Part shown: piece after piece, positions 34,201 to 42,488 of the stretch
Layout: each line of letters begins with the position of its first letter
Position numbering within the stretch: position 1 is the stretch's first letter
NCBI RefSeq assembly: GCF_037081675.1
Contig: NZ_JAZAQL010000001.1
Coordinates: forward strand, 992,001-1,056,000
Origin: Halorubellus litoreus
GTDB taxonomy: Archaea > Halobacteriota > Halobacteria > Halobacteriales > Natrialbaceae
Length of the DNA: 64,000 nt
Reading direction: 5' to 3'
Notes under the pieces: model-generated
Databases searched by the model: none
What the model was told of the DNA's origin: nothing
What the model saw: only the letters and a program-made list of their open reading frames with translations
Program-made: the position numbers and the translations under genes

Positions 34201-34452
34201 GCTCGCGAGGTCATCCGTCGCGTCCAGGAGATGCGCAAGGACCTCGAACTCGACGTCGACGAGCAGGTCCGGTTGACCGTGGACGTCGCGGACGACCGCA
34301 TCGCGGGGCTCGTCGACCAGCACCGCGACCTCGTCGCCGAGGAGACGCGCGCGACGTTCGTCGACGACGTCGACGGCACCACGCGCGAGTGGGACGTCGA
34401 GGGAACGACGGTCACCATCGCGCTCGACCCGGTCGCCGAAGCCGAGGCCTGA
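31267..34452 (+). CDS. ileS: isoleucyl-tRNA synthetase
   Basis: 1061 residues, full length for the archaeal/eukaryotic type. The class I HIGH-like motif lies in GPPYTSGAAHMG (48-59) and the KMSKS motif is MSKSKG (609-614). The editing domain begins at WTTTPWTIPANTF, near residue 221. The enzyme charges tRNA-Ile and clears valine by editing. It forms a single-gene unit; CATTTAGTG, about 33 bases upstream, may be its promoter. Confidence 0.97.
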   Translation: MERFEEVADQYDPDAVEDRVFEHWDAVDAYEQTRRHRDGEETFFFVDGPPYTSGAAHMGTTWNKTLKDAFIRYYTMQGFDVTDRPGYDMHGLPIETRVEEKLGFENKKDIEEFGVENFIEECKAFADDQLEGLQEDFQSFGVWMDWDNPYKTVNPEYMEAAWFGFEKAHERGLVEQGQRSINQCPRCETAIANNEVERHDVHKPAIYVKFPLLGEEGNLVIWTTTPWTIPANTFVAVDPDGEYAKVRAETGDGDTDVLWVSASQVETVLKAGRYEDYEVLEERDADELVGLEYEHPLAEEVPDHPQGEGAGEVYTAEYADAGDKSGMVHSAPGHGEEDFERGRELDLEIFCPVESDGTYGESGGKYAGTFVRDANADVIADLDAKGALLAHDENYLVEGEGKCWRCDTDIVRLVTDQWFITVSDIKDELLANIEDSEWHPSDARDNRFKDFVEGSPDWNVSRQRYWGIPIPIWTCDDDQCEHLNVVDTRETLADRVHQDVDPASVDLHKPTVDDLTMDCAGCGSEARRVPDVFDVWLDSSVASWGTLDYPEDDSQFDELWPADLIMEAHDQTRGWFWSQLGMGTAAFGEIPYEEVLMHGWALMPDGRTMSKSKGILVDPQEVIDDYGVDPMRAFLLSQNPQGSDMKFSWDGMDNVSRDLNILWNVFRFPLPYMEMDDFQPSDEDLVKLDTRLVDEWVLARLQSVKREMTEHWEDRRPDKALNALLSFVTDDVSRFYVQAIRERVWEEEESESKLAAYATIYEVMHEVVALLAPYAPFVADEMYGTLTGDSGFDTVHMRDWPAVEETWVDDELEADVEVLRAMEEAGANARQQADRKLRWPVTRVVVAPNDERTYEAVDRHVSLLAERLNARDVELVDPGEQWGELAYSARADMSELGPAFGDRAGEVMQALNDARLDAKDLDALREVVGEPDLEESMVSFESETPESVAGSTFEVDGDTKGVVYVDTTLTEDIESEGYAREVIRRVQEMRKDLELDVDEQVRLTVDVADDRIAGLVDQHRDLVAEETRATFVDDVDGTTREWDVEGTTVTIALDPVAEAEA

Positions 34453-34537
34453 ACGCGGCGACCCGCTGCGGTGTCCGCGTTCACTCCGAGACGCGAGCGG
34501 GGACAAGAGTCTTCTCCGAACCGTCCGAACGACGGGT

Positions 34538-36712
34538 GTGTTCCGTCGGCTCGCGCTCGTCGTCGTCCTCGTCGTCTCGCTTCCAGCGGTCGCAACTGCT
34601 GGTGTCGGTGCGCCCGCGTCGCCACAGTCGGTCGATGCACGCACCGATGCGGTCGTGCAGACAGCTGCCGACCCGCTCGAGTCGACCGCGAGCGCGGCCC
34701 CGGGGACCGATTCGGTCAGCGAGTCGACCGCGAGCGCGGCGACGGAGACCATCCGTCGAACCGTCGAGTTGTCGCTGACGCCCGAGGAGCCGGGGTCGGT
34801 TCGGGCGGTGGTGCAGTACGAGGTGCCGTCGCCAGTGACGCGCCTCGAGGTGTCGCTGGGCGAGGAGTCGACGGTCGTGGACGCCGACGGGTTCGAGCGA
34901 CAGGGCGACGGCACGTACGCGTGGACGGAGTCGACGTCGACGCCGACGCTGACGTTGCGCGTGGACGCGAACCAGACATCTGGCGGTCGTCGCGTCGACC
35001 TCGACGCCGCCCGCGGAGTGACGCCGACCGCTGACGCCCGGAGTGCCGGTGGCGCGTCGACCGCTGACGCCGGGAGTGTCGGTGCCGCGGCGACCGCGGA
35101 CGGGTACGTGTTCGTGGACGCGGGCGCGTGGGCGCTCGTGCAGGTGCCGCGCGTCGGGACGCGCTGGGGGTGGACGGGCGCGGCCGACGTCGACCTGGAG
35201 AAGGACGCGGTCGTGGACGGTGCGGGCGCGACCGGCGGCGAGATGGCGTACCTCGGGCCCGTCGAGCGATACACCGCCGAGGGCCGCGACGAGCGCTTCG
35301 AGCTCGTCGTCCCCGAGCGCGCCGAGTTGAACGCGACGCCGCGAGCGGTCCTCGGGTCGCTCGTCGCGGCGAGCGAGGACCTCCGCGTCGACGCACGCAG
35401 CGAGGAGGTGTTCGTCATCGCCGCCCCCGAGGACGTCGACTGGGGGATCGCCGGCCTCCAGTTCGGCGAGGACGACGCGTGGGTGCTCGCCGGGTCGCCC
35501 GTCGACTCGCCGGACAGCGTCTGGATCCACGAGTACATCCATACGCGCCAGGCGTTCGACACGACCGAGAGCGGCCGGTGGGTGACGGAGGCGACCGCGG
35601 ACTACTACGCGGCGTTGCTCGCGTACGAGCAAGGGAACGCGAGCTACGCGGCGTTCCGCAGGCAACTGGAACGCGGCCAGCGCGACCGGTACGACGACGA
35701 CGTCCTGGCGTTCCCGCAGACGTGGAGCGGCGGCGCGAACTACCTGAAGGGCGCGCTCGCCGTGGGCGCCGTCGACCTCGCCATGCGCGAGTCGACGAAC
35801 AGTACGGCGTCGTTCCAGACGGCCTACAGGACGCTGAACGCGCACAACGGGACGGTGTCGAACGACGTCGTCCTGGACGCCGTCGGTGACGGCGCTGGCG
35901 CGAACGTCCGCGCGTACGCGTCGGCGTTGACCCAGAGCGACCGGACCGCGGAGACGTGGGGCGAAGCCACGCACGAGCGGTACTTCGGCGTGCAACCGCC
36001 CGTGTTCGACCTCTCGGTGCCGGTCGGTGGCGTCTCGACTACCGGTCCGTACGGCGAGCGGCGACTCGGGCGGACGCGGCCGACGGTCGTCGCGGGCGAG
36101 ACGCTCTCGGTGACGGTGGCGGTGACGAACGTCGGCTGGCAGGCTGGCACGTACGCGACCGCGATGACGGTGAACGGACAGCAGGTCGCGACCCGCGAGG
36201 GCGAGCTCGCGACCGGCGCGTCGACGACGGTCACGTTCGAGCAGGCGTTCGACGAACCCGGGACGTACCGGGTGCGTGCCGGCGGGCGAACGCTCGCGGT
36301 CGAGGTCGTCGAGCCGCCGTCGCCGACCGTCGAGGACGTCTCGGTGCCGACGACGGTCGCGGCCGGCGAGGCGGTGACGCTGTCGTACGCGGTCCGGAAC
36401 GACGCCCCGGTGCCGGGGCGCGTGGTCGTCCCGGTCGCGCTCGACGGCGAGGTGCTCGCGAACGAGACGGTGCTCGTGCCCGCGGAGTCGAGCGTCCAGC
36501 GGACGTACACGGTCTCGTTCGCCGACCCCGGCGAGCACGTCGTCAGCGTCCGCGACACGACGGTGACCGTGCAGGTGACGGGCGCGACGACCACCTCGGC
36601 CACGTCGCAGGACGGAGAGACCAGCGAGGAGTCGCTGCCGGTTCCAGGGTTCGGTGCGACCGTCGCACTCGCGGCGCTCGCCGTCGTCGGAATCGGTCGA
36701 GCACGCACCTAG
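34538..36712 (+). CDS. exported gluzincin-like metalloprotease with CARDB-like repeats and PGF-CTERM-like tail
   Basis: 724 residues. A signal peptide (LALVVVLVVSLPAVATAG) is followed by a Ser/Thr-rich linker and a peptidase-like region with WIHEYIHTRQAF (zinc His331 and His335, Glu332) and a third ligand candidate Glu351 in TEATADYYA. Two immunoglobulin/CARDB-like domains follow (LSVTVAVTNVGWQAGTYA; VTLSYAVRNDAPVPGRVVV). The C terminus has ESLPVPGFG, then a hydrophobic helix and ending RART, the pattern processed by archaeosortase A. It is probably a surface-anchored protease. The frame starts at a GTG. Confidence 0.85.
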   Translation: MFRRLALVVVLVVSLPAVATAGVGAPASPQSVDARTDAVVQTAADPLESTASAAPGTDSVSESTASAATETIRRTVELSLTPEEPGSVRAVVQYEVPSPVTRLEVSLGEESTVVDADGFERQGDGTYAWTESTSTPTLTLRVDANQTSGGRRVDLDAARGVTPTADARSAGGASTADAGSVGAAATADGYVFVDAGAWALVQVPRVGTRWGWTGAADVDLEKDAVVDGAGATGGEMAYLGPVERYTAEGRDERFELVVPERAELNATPRAVLGSLVAASEDLRVDARSEEVFVIAAPEDVDWGIAGLQFGEDDAWVLAGSPVDSPDSVWIHEYIHTRQAFDTTESGRWVTEATADYYAALLAYEQGNASYAAFRRQLERGQRDRYDDDVLAFPQTWSGGANYLKGALAVGAVDLAMRESTNSTASFQTAYRTLNAHNGTVSNDVVLDAVGDGAGANVRAYASALTQSDRTAETWGEATHERYFGVQPPVFDLSVPVGGVSTTGPYGERRLGRTRPTVVAGETLSVTVAVTNVGWQAGTYATAMTVNGQQVATREGELATGASTTVTFEQAFDEPGTYRVRAGGRTLAVEVVEPPSPTVEDVSVPTTVAAGEAVTLSYAVRNDAPVPGRVVVPVALDGEVLANETVLVPAESSVQRTYTVSFADPGEHVVSVRDTTVTVQVTGATTTSATSQDGETSEESLPVPGFGATVALAALAVVGIGRART

Positions 36713-36778
36713 CAGTTCGTCACGGTCGGTCGAGCACGCCGCTAGAAACCCCCTCGAATCAGCGTCGCGCCACCGGCG

Positions 36779-37315
36779 TCACGCGCGTTCGACGTGGAAC
36801 TCGCAGTGATCCTCGCCGTCGCGCGTACACAGCTCCTGGGTGACCTCGCAGGGGTCGTCGAGTTCCTCGCCGACGCCGACGATGATGCCCTCGCCGAGCG
36901 TACAGAGGTCTCGCTCCGAGCGGAACTCGACGACCGCGACGTCCTCGCTCAGGCGTTCGGTGGTGACGTCGGGCGTCGTCGTCTCCGGATTCTGGGCCTC
37001 GATCTGCTCGTAGATCCCCGGGAGTCCGTCGAGGAGGTCGAACGTCGACCAGTCGTCGCGGACGTGAGCCTTGAACGTCGAGAGCAGGTCTCCCGCGAGA
37101 AACGCACCGAAGTCCCGCTCGATCGCTGACTCGTCGTGCCCGCTCATCTCCGCGATGACCGACAGCGACCGCGTGAGGTCTGTATCCGGGTAGTGCGAGA
37201 CCGGGAGGTAGAGCTTCGGGTCGATGTCCGCGCGCTCGAGGACGTCGTCCCAGACGTCCTCACCCATGTTCTCAGCGACGTACGTCTTCAGTGACTTGTG
37301 GAGGATTCCGTGCAT
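36779..37315 (-). CDS. heme-NO-binding-fold (H-NOX-like) protein, proximal His replaced by Tyr
   Basis: 178 residues starting MHGILHKSLKTYVAENMG, the typical HNOB opening. H-NOX domains bind heme through a histidine near position 102; here the matching segment LLDGLPGIYEQIEAQNP has Tyr102. Aligning with the sGC beta1 segment LHDHLATIYPGMRAP places that Tyr on the ligand His. The C-terminal part has VEFRSERDLCTLGEGIIVGV and DHCEFHV, more like a V4R-type sensor. It could bind heme differently, or another ligand. No adjacent signalling partner. ATG at 37315 is preferred over 37360. Confidence 0.7.
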   Translation of the reverse strand: MHGILHKSLKTYVAENMGEDVWDDVLERADIDPKLYLPVSHYPDTDLTRSLSVIAEMSGHDESAIERDFGAFLAGDLLSTFKAHVRDDWSTFDLLDGLPGIYEQIEAQNPETTTPDVTTERLSEDVAVVEFRSERDLCTLGEGIIVGVGEELDDPCEVTQELCTRDGEDHCEFHVERA

Positions 37316-37325
37316 GTTGCGTGCT

Positions 37326-37342
37326 CGACAGGCTGACTGTCG
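37326..37342. promoter_or_regulatory. inverted repeat upstream of the H-NOX-like gene
   Basis: CGACAG (37326-37331) and CTGTCG (37337-37342) form perfect arms around GCTGA, 11 bases before the start codon of the minus-strand gene. It may be an operator or an mRNA hairpin near the start. Confidence 0.4.
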
Positions 37343-37437
37343 CCTACGTACGGCGACCATATCTTAAAACATTGGGGTAGATTCCACGATGACGGCAAGA
37401 ACCCGTGACGCTGCCCGAACTCGCGACCGACGGCGGG

Positions 37438-38286
37438 CTAGAGGTGCTCCGCAATCACCGGGGCGACGCTAACGACGCTCTGCGGGCGTTCGAGCGTGTC
37501 CGTGCCGACGATGCGGGAGACGCCCGCGCGGCGGAGTTTCGTGACGGCGTTCCCCGCGAACAGGGGGTGGACGGTCGCGACCGACACCGACGCGGCGTCG
37601 CGGTCGCGCAGCACCGCGATCGACTCGCTCATCGTCGACCCGGTGGCGACGATGTCGTCGACGACGACGACGTCCCGGTCGGCGACCGCGGCGTCGCTCG
37701 GCGTCACCTCGACCTCGTCGCCGCTGACGCGATGCTTCACGAAGTGGTCGGTCGCGCCGCGACCGTACGCGTCCCGGACGGTCTCGGCGAGCGCGCACGC
37801 ACCCTCGTCGGGCGCGAGGAAGAGCGGGTCGTCGAGGTCGTCCGGGAGCGGGTCCGCGAGCACGCCAGCGCCGTCCACGGCGGTCGCGGTCGGCTCGAAG
37901 AACTCGCAGATAGCCGTCTCGTGGGGGTTCACCGTGAGGACGCGGTCCGAACCCGTCGAGATGGCGCGAGCGACCGCCCGCGCCGACACCGGGTCGCCCG
38001 CCTCGAACGCCTCGTCCTGGCGCGCGTACCCCATGTACGCCAGGACCGTCACGACCTCGGTCGCGCCCGCCTCGCGCGCCGCGTCCTGGAGTTGCAGGCA
38101 CTCCACGTGCGCGTCACTGCTCGCGGTCGACGCGACCACGATAGCGCGGTCGGGCGCGACGTCGCCGACGTTCACCTTCAGTTCACCGTCCGGGAACCGC
38201 TCGTAGTCGACGAGCGCCAACTCGTCGTCGAGGACCTCGGAGAGTGCCGCCGCGAGCGACTGGGTGCTCGACCCACCGAATATCAT
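37438..38286 (-). CDS. prs: ribose-phosphate pyrophosphokinase (PRPP synthetase)
   Basis: 282 residues, the short archaeal form. It makes 5-phosphoribosyl-1-pyrophosphate from ribose-5-phosphate and ATP for nucleotide, histidine and tryptophan synthesis. Visible motifs are DYERFPDGELKV (ATP and metal side), YMGYARQD (ATP loop) and VVVDDIVATGSTM (PRPP-binding loop). The start ATG at 38286 opens MIFGGSSTQSLA; upstream in-frame sequence is not family-like. Lies next to GlmM and upstream of several his genes that need its product. Confidence 0.95.
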   Translation of the reverse strand: MIFGGSSTQSLAAALSEVLDDELALVDYERFPDGELKVNVGDVAPDRAIVVASTASSDAHVECLQLQDAAREAGATEVVTVLAYMGYARQDEAFEAGDPVSARAVARAISTGSDRVLTVNPHETAICEFFEPTATAVDGAGVLADPLPDDLDDPLFLAPDEGACALAETVRDAYGRGATDHFVKHRVSGDEVEVTPSDAAVADRDVVVVDDIVATGSTMSESIAVLRDRDAASVSVATVHPLFAGNAVTKLRRAGVSRIVGTDTLERPQSVVSVAPVIAEHL

Positions 38287-38357
38287 GTTCGACGCGTCGA
38301 CGCGGGCGCGTAAATCCGTTTTCTTTGCGCGCGAACGCCGCCTCCGGGCGGACGTCC

Positions 38358-39215
38358 TCACTCGGTCGTGGTACGCGCGACCGCCGCCGTCACGTCCCGC
38401 ACGCCGAGTTCCTGATGGCGCCAGCCGTCCGGGCCCTCCGCGGCGAACCGGCCGTCCTCGGAGACCGCGTACACCGTGTCGCCGTACGCCACGTCCACGA
38501 TCGGGCGGTCGAGCTGCGTGGCCGTCGACCAGTCGCCGTCGTGGTGCGCGTACAGGACGTCGTCGGTGCCGGCGTGCGCGCGCCCGAGCCGTCCGTCTGC
38601 AGCGCCCGGGTCGCTCGCGACGAACCGGAAGTCGCCGTCGGCGACGTCCATCCACCCGTTCCCGAGCTGGAACAACCCCTCGCTGGTCGTGGCGAGCGGC
38701 ACGCCGGCGGCGGCGACGTCCGTCGCGCTCGCCAAGCCCGCGTGCCGGAGCGAGCCCTCGAGCGCGCGGTAGACGCCGTCCGCGGTCGCGAGCAGGTCGC
38801 CGTCCATGCGCGCGACCGCCGTGAGCTCGCCGAGGTCGCGCCACTCGCCGTCGCGATACCGCGCGACCGCGCCGTCGTCGGTCGCCGCGAGCACGTCGTC
38901 GCCGTGGACCGCGACCGCCGACGCCGCCCCGAACCCGGTCTCGACGAACCGCTCGCCCGAATCGCCGGCAGTCGACCGCGCCCCGTCGCCCGCGTCGAGC
39001 AGGACGGCGTCGTCGGTCGCGACCGCCAACCCCGCCGGCCCGGACGCGACGTCCCGTGCCGTACAGCGGACCGCGAGCTCGAACCCGCCGACGCGCTCCT
39101 CGACCACCGACACGGCGACCACGCCCGTCGACGCGGCGACGTACACGGTCGTCTCGCGTTCGTCGCCATCGTACACGCGCTTCTCGTCGATTCCGATGTC
39201 CTCGTCCGCAGGCAT
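38358..39215 (-). CDS. HVO_0234-family beta-propeller-like protein
   Basis: 285 residues of repeating blade-like units (VYVAASTGVVAVSV, GPAGLAVATDDAVLLD, DDVLAATDDGAVARY, DTVYAVSEDGRFAAE), with the haloarchaeal opening IDEKRVYDGD. No signal peptide, so cytoplasmic. The ATG at 39215 fits a TTTGATA element 26-32 bases upstream; a GTG at 39239 is less likely. It sits next to PRPP synthetase on the same strand. Role unknown. Confidence 0.75.
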   Translation of the reverse strand: MPADEDIGIDEKRVYDGDERETTVYVAASTGVVAVSVVEERVGGFELAVRCTARDVASGPAGLAVATDDAVLLDAGDGARSTAGDSGERFVETGFGAASAVAVHGDDVLAATDDGAVARYRDGEWRDLGELTAVARMDGDLLATADGVYRALEGSLRHAGLASATDVAAAGVPLATTSEGLFQLGNGWMDVADGDFRFVASDPGAADGRLGRAHAGTDDVLYAHHDGDWSTATQLDRPIVDVAYGDTVYAVSEDGRFAAEGPDGWRHQELGVRDVTAAVARTTTE

Positions 39216-39374
39216 CACCCGGCCATTGGGTGCGTCCACGTATCAAACCCCGGCCGGGCGACCGCTCGACGCGCACCGGGTTCGTGTCAACGCACTCGCA
39301 GAGGCGTGCGAGCGCGTCTCGCGGCGATGCGGTAACGGAATCCCTTAGTCGACCCCGCGCAAGGAGATACACGA

Positions 39375-40739
39375 ATGAAGGTATTCGGTTCCAGTGGGAC
39401 GCGCGGCGTCGCCAACGACGAGTTGACGCCGGGGTTCGTGCTGCGCGTCGCGAAGGCCGCGGGGACGGCCTGGAGCTCGGAGCGCGTCGCCATCGCTCGG
39501 GACACGCGAGCGACCGGGCGGATGCTCGCGGACGCCGCCGCAGCGGGCCTGGCGAGCGTCGGCGTGGACGTCGACCGCCTGGACGTCGTCGCGACACCGG
39601 GCGCGCAGGCGTACGCCGAACGCGAGGGCGTGCCGGTCGTCATGATCACCGCGAGCCACAACCCGCCGGAGTACAACGGCGTGAAGCTCGTCGGCGCCGA
39701 CGGCGTCGAACTCGCCGTCGAGGACCTCGAACGCGTCGAGGACGTCCTCGTCGGCGAGACGTTCGCGGACGCCGACTGGGACGAGGTCGGGTCGGAGACG
39801 CGGGTCGCGGACGCCCGCGACCGCTACGTCGAGGAACTGCTCGCGAGCGTGGACCGCGAGAAGATCGCGGACGCGGACCTGACGGTCGCGCTCGACCCCG
39901 GGCACGGCGCCGGCTGTCTCACGAGCCCGACGTTCTTCCGGCGACTCGGTTGCAGGGTCGTCACCGTGAACGCCCAGCCCGACGGGCACTTCCCGGGCCG
40001 CGACCCCGAGCCCGTCCCGAAGAACCTCGCGGACCTCGGGCGGCTCGTCCGGTCGACGGACGCCGACGTCGGCATCGCGCACGACGGCGACGCGGACCGC
40101 GCCATCTTCTACGACGAGCACGGCGAGTACGTCGAGGGCGACGCCACCCTCGCCGCGCTCGCCGCCGCGAAACTCGAAGCCGGCGACACGACCGTCTCCG
40201 CGGTGAACGTCTCCCAGCGTCTCGTCGACGTCGCGAAGGACGCCGGCGCCGACCTCGAACTCACGCCGATCGGGTCGACGAACATCATCACGCGCATCGA
40301 GGAGCTCGAAGCCGACGGCGAGCACGTCCCCGTCGCCGGCGAAGGCAACGGCGGCATCTTCTTCCCGGACTACCGCCTGAGCCGCGACGGCGCGTTCATC
40401 GGCGCACGCTTCCTGGAACTCGTCGCCGACCGCCCCGTCAGCGACATCGTCGCGCCGTACGACGACTACCACAACGTCCGCCGGAACCTCGAGTACGACA
40501 CCGAGGACGAACGGACGGCGATGCTCGACGCCGCCGAAGCCGTCGCCGCCGACGCCGACGCGGACCTCTCCACCATCGACGGCTACCGGCTCGACTACGG
40601 CGACGCGTGGGTGCTCGCACGACCGAGCGGGACCGAACCGCTCGTGCGCGTGTACGCCGAAGCCCGGACCGCCGAGCGAGCGAACGAACTCGCGGACTTC
40701 GTCGTCGCCCAGCTCGCTGCCGCCCGTGGCGGCGCCTGA
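39375..40739 (+). CDS. glmM: phosphoglucosamine mutase / phosphohexomutase
   Basis: 454 residues. The active-site phosphoserine is Ser94 in ITASHNPPEYNG; the metal loop is DGDADR and the sugar loop EGNGG; GGTE-like phosphate loop is RPSGTEPLVRV near the end. Such enzymes interconvert glucosamine-6-P and glucosamine-1-P, or mannose and glucose phosphates, feeding nucleotide sugars for the S-layer glycan. GlmM versus phosphomannomutase cannot be separated from sequence alone; the opening MKVFGSSGTRGVAN is typical of archaeal GlmM. Confidence 0.92.
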   Translation: MKVFGSSGTRGVANDELTPGFVLRVAKAAGTAWSSERVAIARDTRATGRMLADAAAAGLASVGVDVDRLDVVATPGAQAYAEREGVPVVMITASHNPPEYNGVKLVGADGVELAVEDLERVEDVLVGETFADADWDEVGSETRVADARDRYVEELLASVDREKIADADLTVALDPGHGAGCLTSPTFFRRLGCRVVTVNAQPDGHFPGRDPEPVPKNLADLGRLVRSTDADVGIAHDGDADRAIFYDEHGEYVEGDATLAALAAAKLEAGDTTVSAVNVSQRLVDVAKDAGADLELTPIGSTNIITRIEELEADGEHVPVAGEGNGGIFFPDYRLSRDGAFIGARFLELVADRPVSDIVAPYDDYHNVRRNLEYDTEDERTAMLDAAEAVAADADADLSTIDGYRLDYGDAWVLARPSGTEPLVRVYAEARTAERANELADFVVAQLAAARGGA

Positions 40740-40787
40740 GGAAGGAGTTTCTCCGCGTTCGTCGAGGAACGAGATTCTTCGCGTTCG

Positions 40788-41936
40788 TCACGCCAGGTCG
40801 TCGGTGTCGTCGAGCGCCGCCCGAAGGGCCTCGCGTTCGTCCTCGAGCGCCGCGAGTTCCTCGCTGACGGCGCCGGCGGCGAGACGGTCGCGTTCCGCGT
40901 CGCCGAGTTCGTCGAGCGCGACCGCGGCCGTTCGCAGGCGCGCGTAGTCGTCGCGCCACGCGAGCTCGCGGACCGACTGGAGCGTCGCCGCGACGTCCTC
41001 CTCGGCGAACCCGGGGACGACCGACAGCAACTCGCGCGTGACGTACTGGAGGACCTCCGCTTCCGGCGGCGGCCACCCTATCGTGAACCCGCTGCCGTCG
41101 AGCCGGTCGAGGTACGTTCGCCGGGTGCCGACCGCGGTCCGGAGCGCGCCCGGGTCGTCGACGTAGTGCTCGAGCTTCGACTGCGAGTAGTCCGCGTACT
41201 CGAGCAACTCGGGGATGGTGTGGTCGTCGCCCGCGGCCGCGACGTACTCGCGGAGCTCTTCGGGGGGCGCGTCGACGTCGACGAGCGGGTACGCCGCGGC
41301 GTCCGCGAGCACGTCGAACACCTCGCCCGCAGGCGCGTTCCGGCGGAACGACGCGAACGCGTCCGTGACCGCGTCGTCGTACGTCCCGATGGGGTCCCGG
41401 AGGTCGTCGACGGGCGCGTCCAGGTCCGCGTTCCCGAGTTCCAGCAGGCGCTCACGCGCCGCGATACCGTCCTCGACCGCGTCCAGGCGGTCGGTCGCGC
41501 GCCGTCGCGCGTCCGCGAACGCCTCGCGCGCCGACGACAGCCGCTCGCGGACCGACGCCAACTCGCGCGCCGGCCCCAGCGCGTCGCGCGCCGCCACGAA
41601 GTCCGACTCGCTCAACCGTCGCTTCTCCACGCACTCCAGGGCAGTCTCGAACGCCTCGCGCTCCGGGAGGTCGTCGTCGAGCCCCTCGACGAGCGTCGCG
41701 AACGCCTCCTGGAATCGGACGTACGACTCGAAGTCACCGGTCCCCGTCGCCGACTCCTCGTAACTGTTCAGCTTCCGTTCCGCGTCCCTGACCGCCGACG
41801 CGACCGTCTCAAGTTGCTCGCGCCCCCCGTGGTCGTCGACCGCGTCCCGGGCCGCCCGCAACTCGCTCGCGGCGTCCCGGAGCGCGTCCGCCGCGCCCGC
41901 GTCGGACGGGTCGACCGACCCAGCTCGATCAGTCAT
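40788..41936 (-). CDS. haloarchaeal coiled-coil protein (DUF7118-like)
   Basis: 382 residues, mostly helical and acidic. The N-terminal 200 residues are heptad-rich (AASELRAARDAVDDHGG, LASVRERLSSAREAFADAR). A compact middle (PELLEYADYSQSKLEHYVDD) and GSGFTIGWPPPEAEVL follow. Matches what I recall of a conserved haloarchaeal family without known function. Its start codon lies inside the 40-bp repeat array following hisI, giving an overlap with a micro-ORF. Confidence 0.7.
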   Translation of the reverse strand: MTDRAGSVDPSDAGAADALRDAASELRAARDAVDDHGGREQLETVASAVRDAERKLNSYEESATGTGDFESYVRFQEAFATLVEGLDDDLPEREAFETALECVEKRRLSESDFVAARDALGPARELASVRERLSSAREAFADARRRATDRLDAVEDGIAARERLLELGNADLDAPVDDLRDPIGTYDDAVTDAFASFRRNAPAGEVFDVLADAAAYPLVDVDAPPEELREYVAAAGDDHTIPELLEYADYSQSKLEHYVDDPGALRTAVGTRRTYLDRLDGSGFTIGWPPPEAEVLQYVTRELLSVVPGFAEEDVAATLQSVRELAWRDDYARLRTAAVALDELGDAERDRLAAGAVSEELAALEDEREALRAALDDTDDLA

Positions 41937-42031
41937 CGTAGCCCTCGTCCGAATCGACTGTCTTGCACTCAGTCATCGTAGACCTCGTCCGAATCGACTG
42001 TCTTGCACTCAGTCATTGTAGACCTCGTCCG
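41931..42031. repeat. 40-bp tandem repeats linking hisI to the next gene
   Basis: Two units of 40 bp (41931-41970, 41971-42010) and a 21-bp part (42011-42031) differ at only one or two positions. Each full unit contains, on the minus strand, ATGACTGA followed by codons that repeat the hisI tail. The result is two 15-codon micro-ORFs (42016 to 41969 and 41976 to 41929), encoding MTECKTVDSDEVYDD and the same peptide with GY for VY. Each start overlaps the previous stop by eight bases, so hisI, the two micro-ORFs and the gene at 41936 form a coupled chain. Confidence 0.9.
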
Positions 42032-42380
42032 GGTCGAACGCCTCCTCGCCGACGACCTCGCCGTCGACGGTACGATGGAAACAGGACTCGTAGCCCGTGT
42101 GGCACGCCCCGCCCTCCTGGTCGACGAGATAGAGGAGAGCGTCCGCGTCACAGTCGACGCGCACCTCCTCGACGCGCTGAACGTGCCCGCTCGACCCGCC
42201 CTTCTGCCAGAGTTCGTCCCGCGACCGCGAATGATAGTGCGCGAGCCCCGACTCCAGGGTCGCATCGAGCGCCTCCGCGTCGACGTACGCGAGCATCAAC
42301 ACCTCGCCCGAATCAGCGTCCTGCGCGACCGCCGGCACCAGGCCATCCTCCCCGAAGTCGATATCGACGCCGTCGCTCAT
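42009..42380 (-). CDS. hisI: phosphoribosyl-AMP cyclohydrolase
   Basis: 123 residues. Opens the adenine ring of PR-AMP in histidine synthesis. Signatures: GEVLMLAYVDAEAL, YHSRSRDELWQKGGSSGH with the metal-binding region DCDADALLY and the terminal CHTGYESCFHR that supplies zinc cysteines. It lacks the fused HisE, as is usual in haloarchaea. Its C-terminal DPDEVYND is the source of the repeats downstream. Confidence 0.95.
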   Translation of the reverse strand: MSDGVDIDFGEDGLVPAVAQDADSGEVLMLAYVDAEALDATLESGLAHYHSRSRDELWQKGGSSGHVQRVEEVRVDCDADALLYLVDQEGGACHTGYESCFHRTVDGEVVGEEAFDPDEVYND

Positions 42381-42488
42381 GGCAGAATCTCACCGCGGAC
42401 GCGCCATGGGTCTTTCCCTCGCGACCGCCAGCCACAGCCGACGCTGTTGCTACCCGGTGAGCGAGTCAGAGAGAAGGGAAGAACCCTT

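Noticed and set aside
32239..35562. 1107-codon minus-strand frame opposite ileS
   Set aside because: Antisense shadow of ileS and the gluzincin gene, no recognisable domain.
41969..42265. 98-codon frame overlapping hisI
   Set aside because: Out-of-frame reading through hisI; only its last 15 codons, in the repeat array, are of interest and are reported there.
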